DNA from: Marinicella sp.
GTDB lineage: Bacteria > Pseudomonadota > Gammaproteobacteria > Xanthomonadales > Marinicellaceae
Reading direction: 5' to 3'
NCBI GenBank assembly: GCA_028284365.1
Contig: JANQRW010000010.1
Coordinates: 20,769 to 84,768, forward strand
DNA length: 64,000 nucleotides
Shown here piece after piece: positions 45,826-55,694 of the stretch (its first letter is position 1; every line of letters starts with the position of its first letter). The translations under genes were made by a program, and so were the position numbers. The notes beneath the pieces were generated by a model that saw only the letters and a program-made list of their open reading frames with translations, was not told where the DNA came from and did no database searches.

Positions 45826-47010
45826 TTAAAGTTGAGTAACCAGTTGACTTTCTTGTTTCGTAATGGGTTCAACCAACATACCCTGTGCTGCATTTGGTAT
45901 GGTCGAAACGGCTACCCTTTCACCGACCTCAACACCATCACTGAGTAAAACTCGGTCAGCTGAAGTTGACATAACTTCAACCGATCTGATATCTAATTTA
46001 TTGTCTTGATCCACCACATAAACTTTATCCGCATTGCGCAATGCATCCCGTGGAATGACCATGGCCTGTTTGGATTCAATACCAGCTATATTTGCTTCAA
46101 CAAACATGCCCACCGCAAATGGCACACCAAAGTCTGCACCTTTACCATAAGGATCCTGGACTTCAGCAATGGCATAAATTAAACGGGTTTGTTGATCCAC
46201 CGAAGCATTGGTTCTGACTATTCGGCCTTGCCAGCTGTGTTTGGATCGACCCATATTTGTTGTGAACTCAACCACAGGGCCATTGTTATTTTCCGCCATA
46301 AAACCCAATGGCAAGTCCAATTCAGTTAATTGCAGATCAGTTAAAGGCAAGCGCACCTCAACCACATCAGTGGCAAACACTTTACCTAAAGGTGTGCCAG
46401 CAGTGATGTATTGTCCCACCCCAACCATTTTTTCAATCACACGACCTTTAAAAGGCACTTTGATTTCAGTTCTTGTAACATTGAGTTTGGCTTCTTTCAA
46501 GTTAGCTTTGGCTGCACGCAGTTGAGCCTCAGCATCCTGTACTTGTGGTTTGTTCAAAGCAAAGTCAGTTGGCTTAACAGATCCGTTTTTTTGCAGCCAG
46601 GTGTCTTTTTTCATTTTGGCATTGGCTAACTCTTTTGCCAAAACCACCTTAGCCGCAGCCACTTGAGCTTCTGCCCTGATAACTGCTACTTTGTAATCAG
46701 CATCATCAATTTTGATTAAAGTGCTGTTTGGACTGAACTCAGCACCTTCAGCAAACGAATCTGAAATGCTGACAACTTCACCGGATACCCTTGGGGTTAA
46801 ATCAATTTCAGTTTTTGGTTTCACTTCACCCTGAGTTTGTATTCCAGGGGTTATGGTTTCAGATTTAACTTCATCAACATAAAGCGAAATCAAACGTTGT
46901 GTAGGTTCTTTTTTCTCAGGCTCTGGCTTGGAAGCTGCTAAAACCTGGACCACATAGAAACTGACAACCAAAACTAAAATGGGAGCGGCGATTTTAAGTA
47001 ATGTTTTCAC
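45826..47010 (-). CDS. RND periplasmic adaptor (membrane fusion protein)
   Basis: 394 residues with an N-terminal hydrophobic anchor (about 5-25). Then come the barrel-sandwich lipoyl half, a short helical hairpin (AEAQLRAAKANLKEAKLNVT near 150-170), the second lipoyl half (VPFKGRVIEKMVGVGQY) and a beta-barrel. It links the transporter to an outer-membrane channel. The pair forms an operon whose promoter must lie in the repeat-bearing gap upstream. Confidence 0.92.
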   Translation of the reverse strand: MKTLLKIAAPILVLVVSFYVVQVLAASKPEPEKKEPTQRLISLYVDEVKSETITPGIQTQGEVKPKTEIDLTPRVSGEVVSISDSFAEGAEFSPNSTLIKIDDADYKVAVIRAEAQVAAAKVVLAKELANAKMKKDTWLQKNGSVKPTDFALNKPQVQDAEAQLRAAKANLKEAKLNVTRTEIKVPFKGRVIEKMVGVGQYITAGTPLGKVFATDVVEVRLPLTDLQLTELDLPLGFMAENNNGPVVEFTTNMGRSKHSWQGRIVRTNASVDQQTRLIYAIAEVQDPYGKGADFGVPFAVGMFVEANIAGIESKQAMVIPRDALRNADKVYVVDQDNKLDIRSVEVMSTSADRVLLSDGVEVGERVAVSTIPNAAQGMLVEPITKQESQLVTQL

Positions 47011-47578
47011 GATTGTTTCCTCTTATTTAAGACAACTGTTATTTGGCTAATTAACGAAGCATATTTGGGATAGTTACAAAATTAATGACATTCATGACTT
47101 ATGACCTATAAAGAATGCTGTTAACTCAACTTGAACGAACTACGGCACTTAAACAAGCTTGCTCGTGCTGCTAAATATTCCAGTCAAAGTGTTCATCAGT
47201 TCTCCGAAGCATTAATTGAATCTGTTTTTTGTATTTTTTACCCATGGAGAGTTGATGATCAACTCGACCTGCGCACTCGGTTGGCGAAGCCCTGCTGTGT
47301 CAGAGAGGGCAAGCCCGAGGTTGCAAGCCATGCTGGCCGCGGTCGCTTTCATTTATGTCTGAAACATAAATGAATGAAGACCCAACAGCATTCCCATTCA
47401 TTTGCTTTCCTTTATTATTTGAACACGTAAGCAGCTCAATATTCATGGGCCAATGGTCACCAAATACCGCATTATTCGTAGGCCATAAGTCATGGTTTTG
47501 ACACAATCCTGACTTATGACCTAGCCCATTAACAGCAGATTAAGTTATATTAAAAGAAGAAAAAACAGAGGAATCATC
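47011..47578. other. Long intergenic region with three copies of a 15-bp motif
   Basis: No credible gene is seen between the divergent adaptor and amidohydrolase genes. ATGACTTATGACCTA lies at 47094-47108, an inverted copy with one change at 47479-47493 and a 14-base direct copy at 47510-47523. The last two form a palindrome with a 16-bp spacer. A hairpin (CATTTATGT, loop CTGAA, ACATAAATG) is at about 47350-47372. The motif could be an operator of the efflux genes or the scar of an insertion between the direct copies. Confidence 0.6.
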
Positions 47579-49036
47579 ATGGCTGAACACAACAAACATA
47601 AGTTACCGATCAAACTTGACTCAACCAGTAATGGTGAATTTGCACCTGTACAATTGGACCAGCCACAACAGCTTGCTAATCAACTGGCCATTGAAACAAC
47701 AATCAGTGATGCCAAAAAAACCAACTCCAAACGACGACAATTCCTGAAATCCAGCTGCGGTGTGGCCTCCACCCTATTAGCTTTTAACAGTGCTTTTGCT
47801 AAATTTGGCTTAACAGGTGGATTTTATGAATTATCTTTCGATTCAAGCAAAGATTCCTCATTGGCGAAACATGAAGTGGAAGGCAATGAGTTTATCTTTG
47901 ATGTGCAAGGTCATTTCGTAAATCCCAATGGTGATTGGTTAAAAAAAATTCCCGAACACATCAAACCATTGTCTTTTATGCCCAAAGCCCAATGTGATCT
48001 ATCAAACAACGAAACAAATCGCAGTTATCTAAACTGTTTAGGCAGTGAAGAATTTATCAAAGATGTGTTTATGGATTCAGACACTGATTTGATGGTGTTG
48101 TCATTTGTGCCTTCTGCTGCTGATGACGAACCATTAACCATTCAAGAGGCAGATGCCACCCGACAAATCATCGACAAAATGGATGGTAACCACCGCTTAT
48201 TACTACATGGGCGCGTCAATCCAAACCAGCCTGGTGATTTAGATGGTATGGATGCTTTGGCAGAAGAATGGAAAGTCTCCGCTTTTAAAACATACACTCA
48301 GTTTGGCCCTGATGGTATCGGCTATTGGCTCAGTGACAATGTCGGCATGGCAATGATAGAAAAAGCACAAAAACTTGGTGTGAAGAATATTTGCATTCAC
48401 AAGGGCATTCCTTTTGGACCCAAATCATTCGAACACAGTTTATGTGATGACGTGGGCAAAGTTGCCAAATTCTATCCCCATATGAACTTCATTATTTATC
48501 ATTCTGGTTTTGATCAAAGTTATGTCGAAAAAGCTTTTCACAAAGACAATGACAACCGCGGTGTTGATTCGCTGATACATTCAGTGCTGAAGCATGGTAT
48601 AAAACCAAACAGTAACGTCTACGCAGAGCTCGGCAGCACTTGGCGTTTTCTGATGCGCGACCCCAACCAAGCAGCCCATGTCATGGCTAAACTGATTAAA
48701 TACATCGGTGAAGACAATGTGCTTTGGGGCACTGACTCTATCTGGTATGGTTCTCCACAAGACCAGATCCAAGCTTTTCGAACTTTCCAGATATCCAAAG
48801 AATTTCAGGAAAAATATGACTATGAGCCAATTAACCAAAAACTCAAAGCTAAGATTTTCGGCCTCAACGCCACCAAACCCTACCAAATCAGCGCCCAGGA
48901 AGTGGCCCAATTCATCAACAAAGATTCAATCGCATCAGCCAAACAAAACTACTTAAATAACCCCAATCCACACTTCAATACTTACGGACCAAAGACCCGC
49001 AGAGAATACCTGAACTTGCTTAAATGGGGCGGCTAG
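47579..49036 (+). CDS. Tat-exported amidohydrolase-2 family protein
   Basis: 485 residues. A twin-arginine signal, SKRRQFLKSSCGVAS, starts near residue 50 and is followed by a hydrophobic stretch to AFA, so about 50 unusual residues precede it. The mature part is a TIM-barrel metal hydrolase: FDVQGHFVNP in place of the first His-X-His, CIHKG near 275, YHSGF near 306 and WGTDSIWYG near 383. Such enzymes hydrolyse or decarboxylate small cyclic acids. The first metal motif is degenerate (QGH), so the metal site may differ. The gene stands alone with its own terminator. Confidence 0.78.
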   Translation: MAEHNKHKLPIKLDSTSNGEFAPVQLDQPQQLANQLAIETTISDAKKTNSKRRQFLKSSCGVASTLLAFNSAFAKFGLTGGFYELSFDSSKDSSLAKHEVEGNEFIFDVQGHFVNPNGDWLKKIPEHIKPLSFMPKAQCDLSNNETNRSYLNCLGSEEFIKDVFMDSDTDLMVLSFVPSAADDEPLTIQEADATRQIIDKMDGNHRLLLHGRVNPNQPGDLDGMDALAEEWKVSAFKTYTQFGPDGIGYWLSDNVGMAMIEKAQKLGVKNICIHKGIPFGPKSFEHSLCDDVGKVAKFYPHMNFIIYHSGFDQSYVEKAFHKDNDNRGVDSLIHSVLKHGIKPNSNVYAELGSTWRFLMRDPNQAAHVMAKLIKYIGEDNVLWGTDSIWYGSPQDQIQAFRTFQISKEFQEKYDYEPINQKLKAKIFGLNATKPYQISAQEVAQFINKDSIASAKQNYLNNPNPHFNTYGPKTRREYLNLLKWGG

Positions 49037-49053
49037 CTTTTAAAGAACAATAA

Positions 49054-49079
49054 AAAAGGCCAATGAATATTGGCCTTTT
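49054..49079. terminator. Bidirectional terminator between amidohydrolase and collagen-like gene
   Basis: Perfect 11-bp stem AAAAGGCCAAT with ATTGGCCTTTT, 4-base loop GAAT, A and T tracts on both sides. It serves the convergent genes on both strands. Confidence 0.85.
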
Positions 49080-49101
49080 AAAAATCAAGTGAAAACAAGT
49101 C

Positions 49102-50574
49102 TTATCTGGCTATAATCAAAAACTCAGGGTTAGCGATCTGAGATTTAATCACATAACCAGGCTGACCTGCTGTGCTGGATGTACTGTTACCATCCCCTCC
49201 AGTACCACCAGCTCCACCCAAACCACCACCACCATTTCCGGTGACACCATCAAGTACAGGGTCGCCACCATCAGCTCCTGGCACACCACCACTGGCTAAA
49301 ACGCGGTTATTATTTATCGAATTTGCATTTGGAGCAATGAAATGAACGATACCACCACCGCCACCAGCCCCACCTGAATCATCAATCGTAGCACCATTAT
49401 TCGCATCCCCACCGTCACCTCCAGTAACCTCAATACTGTTAGCAGACGGTATCGTTATATTTCCTTGTGAAACGATCAATACGAAACCACCACCACCGCC
49501 ACCTGAACCTGCTAAAGTTGTTCCAGTTGGTGGCGGTGTGATGTAGTCATCAGCATCGCCTCCATTAGCAAAAATTCTACCACCTGCCCCGAAAACCACA
49601 CCATCTTTGCACAGAATAGTTAATGAACCACCACCATCTCCAGCTTTGATATCATCTTCACCCTCTCCTGCAGTACCAGCATATGGCCCTAACTTTAAAT
49701 AGTTTGCAGCAACTGAAGCAGGAAGCGCTGGTGAACCAGAAGCACCCTCAGCAGGAGCCACTGCCAGCCCAAACTGGTTTGGAGCAGATGCCCCACCTCC
49801 AATTATTCCTGGTGAAACTGTAATTGAACCATTGATTGTCAATGTACCATTACACTGAATCACCTGTCCCGAAGGAACAGTCAGATTACCTGTTATTGTT
49901 AAGTCGCCGAATTGAGGGTTCACTTCTCGACTGGTCACCCAATTTGCTGAACCAATAGAAGTTGTTGTATTAGACCCGTTACCATATACATCAACAGCAC
50001 CACCAACCCCTGCTGGGCCTTGTGGACCTTGTGGACCTATTGGGCCCTGTGAACCAGGGTCTCCTTGTGGGCCAGCTGGACCTGCTGGACCGGTATTACC
50101 TATTGGCCCAATTGGACCTTGGGCGCCAGTTGGACCAGGATCACCTTGTGGGCCGGCCGGACCGGCTGGACCGGTAAGACCCACTGGGCCAATCGGACCT
50201 TGCGCACCAGTTGGGCCAGGATCACCTTGTGGACCGGCTGGGCCGGCTGGACCTGTCGCACCTGCTGGACCCTGTATGCCCTGAATCCCTTGTGGACCGG
50301 CTGGACCTATAAATGTATTCGCATCGCATACACCTAACTGTCCAGTTGTACCGTCAGTACATACTGGATCAGTTTGTAATGGTGCCGATGGCACAGAACG
50401 AAAGAAGATACTCCCATCTTCATTCACACGCATTTGTTCCTGATCGCCAGCTTGATTGGTAATCACTAAACCATCACCAGCATCTGGTTGTACCACCACA
50501 TCACCAGCATGAACCATTTGTAAACACGAACACACACCAAGCATCAGTGTCGATCTAATCAATATTTTTTTCAT
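49102..50574 (-). CDS. Collagen-like, glycine-rich exported protein
   Basis: 490 residues. Signal peptide (to about 23, VHA), a short head domain, then about 33 Gly-X-Y triplets (about 90-190) such as [18 protein letters not shown]. These contain a 27-residue unit repeated two to three times. The C-terminal 250 residues are rich in Gly runs (GGGGGG) and short beta-forming hydrophobic pieces. It is probably a surface or extracellular structural protein. Its ATG overlaps the stop of the preceding gene by four bases. Confidence 0.83.
   Translation of the reverse strand: MKKILIRSTLMLGVCSCLQMVHAGDVVVQPDAGDGLVITNQAGDQEQMRVNEDGSIFFRSVPSAPLQTDPVCTDGTTGQLGVCDANTFIGPAGPQGIQGIQGPAGATGPAGPAGPQGDPGPTGAQGPIGPVGLTGPAGPAGPQGDPGPTGAQGPIGPIGNTGPAGPAGPQGDPGSQGPIGPQGPQGPAGVGGAVDVYGNGSNTTTSIGSANWVTSREVNPQFGDLTITGNLTVPSGQVIQCNGTLTINGSITVSPGIIGGGASAPNQFGLAVAPAEGASGSPALPASVAANYLKLGPYAGTAGEGEDDIKAGDGGGSLTILCKDGVVFGAGGRIFANGGDADDYITPPPTGTTLAGSGGGGGGFVLIVSQGNITIPSANSIEVTGGDGGDANNGATIDDSGGAGGGGGIVHFIAPNANSINNNRVLASGGVPGADGGDPVLDGVTGNGGGGLGGAGGTGGDGNSTSSTAGQPGYVIKSQIANPEFLIIAR
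50065..50300 (-). repeat. 81-bp repeats encoding Gly-X-Y triplets
   Basis: Two nearly complete copies and one partial copy of an 81-bp unit within the collagen-like gene, read on the minus strand as a 27-residue unit. Such coding repeats easily change in number by recombination. Confidence 0.75.
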
Positions 50575-51323
50575 TTGAACCCCTTTAAGTTTCTGTTTCT
50601 TTTATCTGAATAAATAAATAACAACATGAACAACAGTGCCATCATCACTTGACCAATCAAGCCCAATGACGGAACTGGTAAATGCAATGGAACACCAAAC
50701 CAACCACGGACATTATTGCCTTGAATCGAATCGTATGCTGAAGGCTCACCTGGCGCAATAACTTGGTTGGTCGCAAAATTATCAGTCACATCAACAAACT
50801 CAATTGTCTGTGATGCATTCCGGTCTAAAGACAACAACGCTTCCTCACCGGCCATGTCACTGTTTATCACCAATAGGTTGTTATTAACCCCCGATAACAG
50901 CAGGTTGTTGAGCACAGTTGTTTGACTTCCTGACTCAAATGTGATGGTCTTACCCACAGTCGTAGAGATCAGTAACTCGTGAAAAACGGTGTCACCAGAT
51001 ACCCGAGAAACAGGATTGCCATCGATTAGATTAACCGTGGCACCAGCACCAACAAAATCGCCTGAGTTTTCCCAATCACCAAAAACTGACAGCACTGAAG
51101 ATGAAACATCAATCACACCACTGGCCTGATTGCTGAAACTGTTTAATAAAATCATTGTAGAGGTGAGTAAAACCTCGCCATTGTTTTCCAGCGATAAATC
51201 AGGATGATTGACAACTGCACCCCCAAAATCGACAAAGCTGCCGGAACCGACATTGATAGAAGCTGATTGGACAGCAGTAGATGATAAAAAGAAAAAAACA
51301 AGCACACACCTGATTTTTAACAT
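50571..51323 (-). CDS. Exported protein with a C-terminal sorting-like anchor
   Basis: 250 residues from the ATG at 51323, which has AGGGGG 8 bp upstream; an earlier in-frame start at 51359 is ignored. A signal peptide ends near SAVQSA. The middle is a beta-rich repeat-like region ([31 protein letters not shown]). The C-terminus has PVPSLGLIG, a 17-20 residue helix and then Lys-Arg-Asn-Arg. It resembles IPTL-CTERM or PEP-CTERM sorting tails, although the motif is PSLGL, not IPTL. It is translationally coupled to the collagen-like gene, so both are likely surface proteins. Confidence 0.72.
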   Translation of the reverse strand: MLKIRCVLVFFFLSSTAVQSASINVGSGSFVDFGGAVVNHPDLSLENNGEVLLTSTMILLNSFSNQASGVIDVSSSVLSVFGDWENSGDFVGAGATVNLIDGNPVSRVSGDTVFHELLISTTVGKTITFESGSQTTVLNNLLLSGVNNNLLVINSDMAGEEALLSLDRNASQTIEFVDVTDNFATNQVIAPGEPSAYDSIQGNNVRGWFGVPLHLPVPSLGLIGQVMMALLFMLLFIYSDKRNRNLKGFK

Positions 51324-51772
51324 CAGAATTTCCCCCTTGAAACATTCAATTAAAAACACACACCTTTTATGCTAACACAATAAAACACCAAGCACAAAAA
51401 AATATTCAGCTTAATCCAAATGCAAGAATTTGTCTTTTTTTAGATAGAAATAAAACTGAGGTGATTTCGTGAAAAAAAGTTTCTGGAAAACTTTTTCACA
51501 TCAGCCCCGAAAGGGTGAGTATCACGAAGATACGAATAAATCACCTCAAAATCGTTGGTATGACGGATGTGGACACTGGACAGGACAAAAATACCAGTTG
51601 TGACAATGACTTTCAAGAAATTTTACAATTAATACGGAATAACAGACTGGAAAGTGGCTCACTGCAAAATGACTTTACTCGATCAGCGAATTTGTTTATT
51701 TAAGGTTCTTCAGTAATTATCATGGATTGATGAAATAAGATAAATCATTGAAATGACTTGGCTTCTTTCTCC
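51324..51772. other. Intergenic region with a ribA 3'-end remnant and a nested hairpin
   Basis: No credible gene is seen. 51415-51455 duplicates the last codons of ribA. 51457-51548 forms an outer stem TGAGGTGATTT with AAATCACCTCA and an inner stem GTGAAAAAAAGTTT with AAAACTTTTTCAC. A 62-codon frame at 51515-51703 looks accidental. The promoter of the 51323 gene should lie near 51360-51410. Confidence 0.65.
51415..51455 (-). pseudogene. Duplicated 3' end of ribA
   Basis: On the minus strand it encodes FYLKKDKFLHLD and a stop, against FYLKTKKDKFLHLD at the end of the intact ribA 360 bp away. One Thr-Lys codon pair is missing. It is a relic of a local duplication. Confidence 0.75.
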
Positions 51773-52363
51773 TCAATCCAAATGCAAGAATTTGTCCTTT
51801 TTTGTTTTCAGATAGAATTGGTTGTGTGGGTTATGGCCTACTTTTACAGGCATGCGATCGACCACTTTAACGCCTTGTGATTCAATCGCGCTGATCTTAT
51901 CCGGGTTATTGGTCATGAGTTTGATCTGAGCAACACCCATGTGTTCAAAAACCGCTTGCAACATGTCATAACTGCGCCCATCAGGTAAATGCCCCAGTTT
52001 TACGTTGGCATCAAAAGTATCAAAACCCTGGTCTTGTAAGTGATAGGCTTTTATTTTTTCGGTCAAGCCAATACCACGCCCCTCTTGTCGCAAGTAGACA
52101 ATCATGCCCTTGCCTGTTTTTGCAATTTGATCCATGGCAAAAGCCAACTGTGGGCCACAATCACAGCGCAGACTAAATAGGCCATCACCAGTCAGACATT
52201 CAGAGTGAACACGGGTCAAAACCACATCATCTGCATTGAATTCACCTTGGCTTAAAACCAAATGTTCCTGACCATCATGTTCAAATACGTGGATGATGAA
52301 TTCACCATAACTGGTCGGTAGTTTGGCTTGGGTAATGAATTGGGTCTTGGTCACTTGAGTCAT
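51773..52363 (-). CDS. ribA: GTP cyclohydrolase II
   Basis: 196 residues, complete. The zinc Cys residues are in SECLTGDGLFSLRCDCGPQ (Cys55, Cys66, Cys68), and YLRQEGRGIGL is the GTP-binding loop. It opens the imidazole ring of GTP, the first step to riboflavin. It is needed here because the fused domain in RibBA is degenerate. It overlaps ribH by four bases and is the last gene of the operon. Confidence 0.95.
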   Translation of the reverse strand: MTQVTKTQFITQAKLPTSYGEFIIHVFEHDGQEHLVLSQGEFNADDVVLTRVHSECLTGDGLFSLRCDCGPQLAFAMDQIAKTGKGMIVYLRQEGRGIGLTEKIKAYHLQDQGFDTFDANVKLGHLPDGRSYDMLQAVFEHMGVAQIKLMTNNPDKISAIESQGVKVVDRMPVKVGHNPHNQFYLKTKKDKFLHLD

Positions 52364-52794
52364 TTTGATGTTTCTTTGCGCATGCGCAGTAAAGCCACCG
52401 CAGCCTGTGCTGCTTCTTTGCCTTTGTTCTCTTTGCCCAATGATTCGTCCACGCTGGAACGTGCCAAGGCCTGTTTTTCATTCTCAACAGTGATGATGCC
52501 ATTGCCAATGGGTATGTTGTTCTCTAATGACACGTTCATGATGCCGCGAGCACTTTGTTCACAAACATGGTCAAAATGAGCTGTTTCACCACGAATAACA
52601 GCACCTAATGCCACAATGGCGTCATAATCATTGGTTTGGGCCAGATACTGACATGCCAAAGGCACCTCTAAGGCACCGGGTACATCAAAACGCTCATAGG
52701 CTATGTTTTCACGGTTTAAATAATTGGTTGCCCCCTGGTACAAGCCCTCATTGATGTGGCGATAAAAAGGTGCTGTTATGATTGCTATTTTCAT
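52360..52794 (-). CDS. ribH: 6,7-dimethyl-8-ribityllumazine synthase
   Basis: 144 residues. Substrate-binding motifs are PGALEVPLACQ (about 40-50), ALGAVIRGETAHFDHVC (about 70-85) with the catalytic His in the HFDH part, and the C-terminal NKGKEAAQAAVALL. It joins the ribityl-uracil and the butanone phosphate into lumazine. It lies between ribBA and ribA. Confidence 0.95.
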   Translation of the reverse strand: MKIAIITAPFYRHINEGLYQGATNYLNRENIAYERFDVPGALEVPLACQYLAQTNDYDAIVALGAVIRGETAHFDHVCEQSARGIMNVSLENNIPIGNGIITVENEKQALARSSVDESLGKENKGKEAAQAAVALLRMRKETSK

Positions 52795-52804
52795 GTTTTA
52801 ATCA

Positions 52805-53923
52805 TTATTTGTTAGGTTGATATGAAATAAATTCAGTGATTTCAAGGCCAAAACCAGATAACGCAGGGAAACGTATTTCAGGGCTCATCAATTGCATTTT
52901 ACCCACGTTCAATTGTTTCAATATCTGGGAGCCGATGCCGACGTTTTGATAGGCGTAATTTTCTTTGCTTTTCTTACCACCAATTTCATCAATTTCGATC
53001 GGTACTGATTCGTTGGAATTAAGCACCACCATTACCCCACTGCCATTATCAGCAATGGTTTTCATGGCCCGTTGTGCGGTCCAATAATCGTCTTTTGAGT
53101 CCAACCCTCTTAACTCACGGAAAAAATGCCCGTATTGCACCCTGACCGGTACTGCTTGCTCAGGTTTAAGTACGCCTTGGTAAAAAGCCAAGTGTTCTGT
53201 TTCAGTGATTTTATCAATGAATTTTTTCACCTGAAAAGTACCCCACTGGGTTTCATAAGTGAATTCATCGGCCACGCTGACCGTGGTTTCATTCATCATG
53301 CGGTATTCAATCAAATCGGCAATGGTGCCAATCTTCAGACCATGTTGCTGCGCAAACTTCAACAAATCTTCCCGCCTAGCCATACTGCCATCGTCATTCA
53401 TGATTTCCACAATCAGAGCTGCAGGTGTACGCCCTGCAAGCATGGCAATATCACACCCAGCTTCGGTATGCCCTGCCCTTGAAAGCACGCCGCCTTGTTG
53501 TGCCATCAAGGGAAAGATATGACCTGGAACCACTATATCAGCAGGCCTGGCATTGACCTGAACTGCATCAATAACTGTTTTATAACGGTCATAGGCTGAA
53601 ATCCCAGTGGTTATGCCTTCTGCAGCATCTATTGAAACTGTGAAATTTGTGGCTAACTGCGCTGTGTTGTTATCCACCATCAGTGGTAAATCTAACTTTT
53701 TACACTGCTCAGGCATCAAGGTCAAGCACAGTAAACCCCGTGCATGTTTGGCCATGAAGTTAACCACATCTGGTGTTACCGCATTGGCTGCTATCACCAA
53801 ATCTCCTTCGTTTTCACGGTCCTCATCATCCATCAAAATAACCATCTTGCCATCTTTGATATCAGTAATCAGTTCTGCTGTACTGTTCAGGGCTAAGTTA
53901 CTTTGTTGTTCAACTATTTTCAT
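52805..53923 (-). CDS. ribBA: 3,4-dihydroxy-2-butanone-4-phosphate synthase with degenerate cyclohydrolase domain
   Basis: 372 residues. Residues 1-205 are active-looking RibB: DDEDRENEGDLVIAA, CLTLMPEQC, GHTEAGCD. The C-terminal half aligns with GTP cyclohydrolase II but lacks the zinc Cys cluster and the YLRQEGRGIG loop, having VVLNSNESVPIEID there. It therefore makes the four-carbon unit only, and the free ribA supplies the other reaction. This inactive fusion is common in gammaproteobacteria. Confidence 0.92.
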   Translation of the reverse strand: MKIVEQQSNLALNSTAELITDIKDGKMVILMDDEDRENEGDLVIAANAVTPDVVNFMAKHARGLLCLTLMPEQCKKLDLPLMVDNNTAQLATNFTVSIDAAEGITTGISAYDRYKTVIDAVQVNARPADIVVPGHIFPLMAQQGGVLSRAGHTEAGCDIAMLAGRTPAALIVEIMNDDGSMARREDLLKFAQQHGLKIGTIADLIEYRMMNETTVSVADEFTYETQWGTFQVKKFIDKITETEHLAFYQGVLKPEQAVPVRVQYGHFFRELRGLDSKDDYWTAQRAMKTIADNGSGVMVVLNSNESVPIEIDEIGGKKSKENYAYQNVGIGSQILKQLNVGKMQLMSPEIRFPALSGFGLEITEFISYQPNK

Positions 53924-53953
53924 GTGACTCTCCAGGGGTCTTATCTGTATTGT

Positions 53954-54565
53954 TTAAGTCTGATTGCTTGTTAAATGTGGTTGTAACATTTTTTCAACAT
54001 ACCTGGCAATGGTATCGACCTCAATGTTCACCACATCTCCTGTCGATAAACCACCCAAATTGGTGTGCTCCATAGTATGCGGCACCAGATTGACTGAAAG
54101 CCTGTTATCGGACACTGTATTCACCGTTAAACTAACACCATTGATGGTGATTGAACCTTTAACCACCACAAACTTCATCAGATAATCTGAAATCTCAAAT
54201 TCAAAAATTTCTGAACGTGCACTTGGCTCACGGCTGATGCATTGGCCAACTGCATCAACATGTCCTGAAACAATGTGGCCGCCCAATTGATCTTGTAAAG
54301 TCATGGCTGGTTCTAGATTAAGATCGGTACCTGCTTGCCACTGTTTTACCGTGGTTTTGTTGACGGTTTCGACCGAAACATCCACATCAACCTGGTCTCC
54401 ATTGATCTTTGTAACGGTTAAACAAACCCCATCCATCGCAATCGAATCTCCCAGTTTGATCGATTCTGGCTGCTCAAAATTGGTTTTTATGACGAAGTTT
54501 AAATCACCTGATTTTTCTTTTTTTTCAACGACTTGCCCAATCGTTTGAATAATACCTGTAAACAT
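53954..54565 (-). CDS. ribE: Riboflavin synthase alpha subunit
   Basis: 203 residues with the usual internal duplication: MFTGIIQTIGQV at the start, then SIAMDGVCLTV and its counterpart SITINGVSLTVN. GGHIVSGHVD is the substrate loop. It dismutates two lumazines to riboflavin. It lies one base after the ribD stop. Confidence 0.95.
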   Translation of the reverse strand: MFTGIIQTIGQVVEKKEKSGDLNFVIKTNFEQPESIKLGDSIAMDGVCLTVTKINGDQVDVDVSVETVNKTTVKQWQAGTDLNLEPAMTLQDQLGGHIVSGHVDAVGQCISREPSARSEIFEFEISDYLMKFVVVKGSITINGVSLTVNTVSDNRLSVNLVPHTMEHTNLGGLSTGDVVNIEVDTIARYVEKMLQPHLTSNQT

Positions 54566-54566
54566 A

Positions 54567-55694
54567 TTATTTTTGAATCAGCCCGCGGATGCGCCAATCC
54601 TTTCCAAATGGTTTGTGTGATAGAATTTGAATATGGTGTCTGCTGGCCATTTCTTCAATGTTTAATTCAAATAGTGGACGACCTGTTGAACCCATCAGCA
54701 CTGGAGCTGTATACAGCAATAATTCATCTACTAAGTTTGAATTCATAAATGAACCGGCCAATGTGGCACCACTTTCAAGCATCACTTCATTGATTTGTTG
54801 CATCCCCAAATACCGGATTAATTGCTTTAGATCAACTCGACCATCTGCTGCGCGCATGGTTTTAACTTTTATGCCCTGTTTGATATATGGCTGGACCTTA
54901 TTATCATCACCTGTAGCTGTCACCACCAAAGCCGTATCAGGCCGGGCCAATATTTTCGCATCCAGCGGTGTTCTTAACTGACTGTCCACAACCACCCGCA
55001 GTGGTTGCTTAACGACCACTGATTCAGCATACTTGCGATACTTTTTAGCCAATTGGTCAACTCGAAAGTCCAAACGACAATCATCATGTAATACAGTCTC
55101 AACCCCAGTGATAATGGCACCACTGCGTCCACGCCAATATTGCACATCTGCCCTGGCCTTGTTACCGGTAATCCAATAACTTTCACCGCTGGCCATGGCT
55201 GTTCGTCCATCCAATGACTGTGCAGATTTGCAGCGAACCCAAGGTAAACCGGTTTGCATTCGGTGTAAAAAACCCCGATTCAAATCAGCACCTTGCTGGT
55301 CTAAAACATGCCGCACCACTTCTATGCCAGCATCGGTTAACTTTTGATAGCCACCACCAGCCACCAGGGGATTGGGATCATCATTACATACCACCACTTT
55401 TTTAACCCCTGCTGCTATCAGTGCATCAGCACAAGGTGGGTTTTTCCCAACATGACTACAAGGCTCCAGAGTGACATAAGCCGTGCTGTCTCTGGCAGCA
55501 TTTCCAGCCTGTTTCAGTGCCAGCGCTTCAGCATGTGGTTCGCCTAAGTACTGGTGATGAGCAACCGCTATAACATGATTATCCTTGACTAAAACACAAC
55601 CCACACGCGGATTAGCACCGGTAGTGAACACGCCATGGCGTGCCTGTTGTAAAGCTTTTTTCATGAATTTATGCGCCGTACTCTTGTGCTTCAT
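54567..55694 (-). CDS. ribD: Bifunctional deaminase/reductase of riboflavin synthesis
   Basis: 375 residues. The N-terminal deaminase has zinc motifs HAEALAL (near 55) and EPCSHVGKNPPCADAL (near 78-93). The C-terminal reductase begins near 150 (RCKSAQSLDGRTAMASGES). It deaminates and reduces the pyrimidine after ribA. First gene of the operon; its start is only 35 bp from the plus-strand nadC frame, so there is no room for an FMN riboswitch upstream. Confidence 0.95.
   Translation of the reverse strand: MKHKSTAHKFMKKALQQARHGVFTTGANPRVGCVLVKDNHVIAVAHHQYLGEPHAEALALKQAGNAARDSTAYVTLEPCSHVGKNPPCADALIAAGVKKVVVCNDDPNPLVAGGGYQKLTDAGIEVVRHVLDQQGADLNRGFLHRMQTGLPWVRCKSAQSLDGRTAMASGESYWITGNKARADVQYWRGRSGAIITGVETVLHDDCRLDFRVDQLAKKYRKYAESVVVKQPLRVVVDSQLRTPLDAKILARPDTALVVTATGDDNKVQPYIKQGIKVKTMRAADGRVDLKQLIRYLGMQQINEVMLESGATLAGSFMNSNLVDELLLYTAPVLMGSTGRPLFELNIEEMASRHHIQILSHKPFGKDWRIRGLIQK

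Noticed and set aside
47131..47373. 80-codon frame in the RND-amidohydrolase gap.
   Set aside because: Spans the hairpin and mixed intergenic sequence, has no ribosome binding site and no recognisable composition.
51515..51703. 62-codon frame between the anchored-protein gene and ribA.
   Set aside because: It starts inside the hairpin arm and looks accidental in a region of duplication debris.
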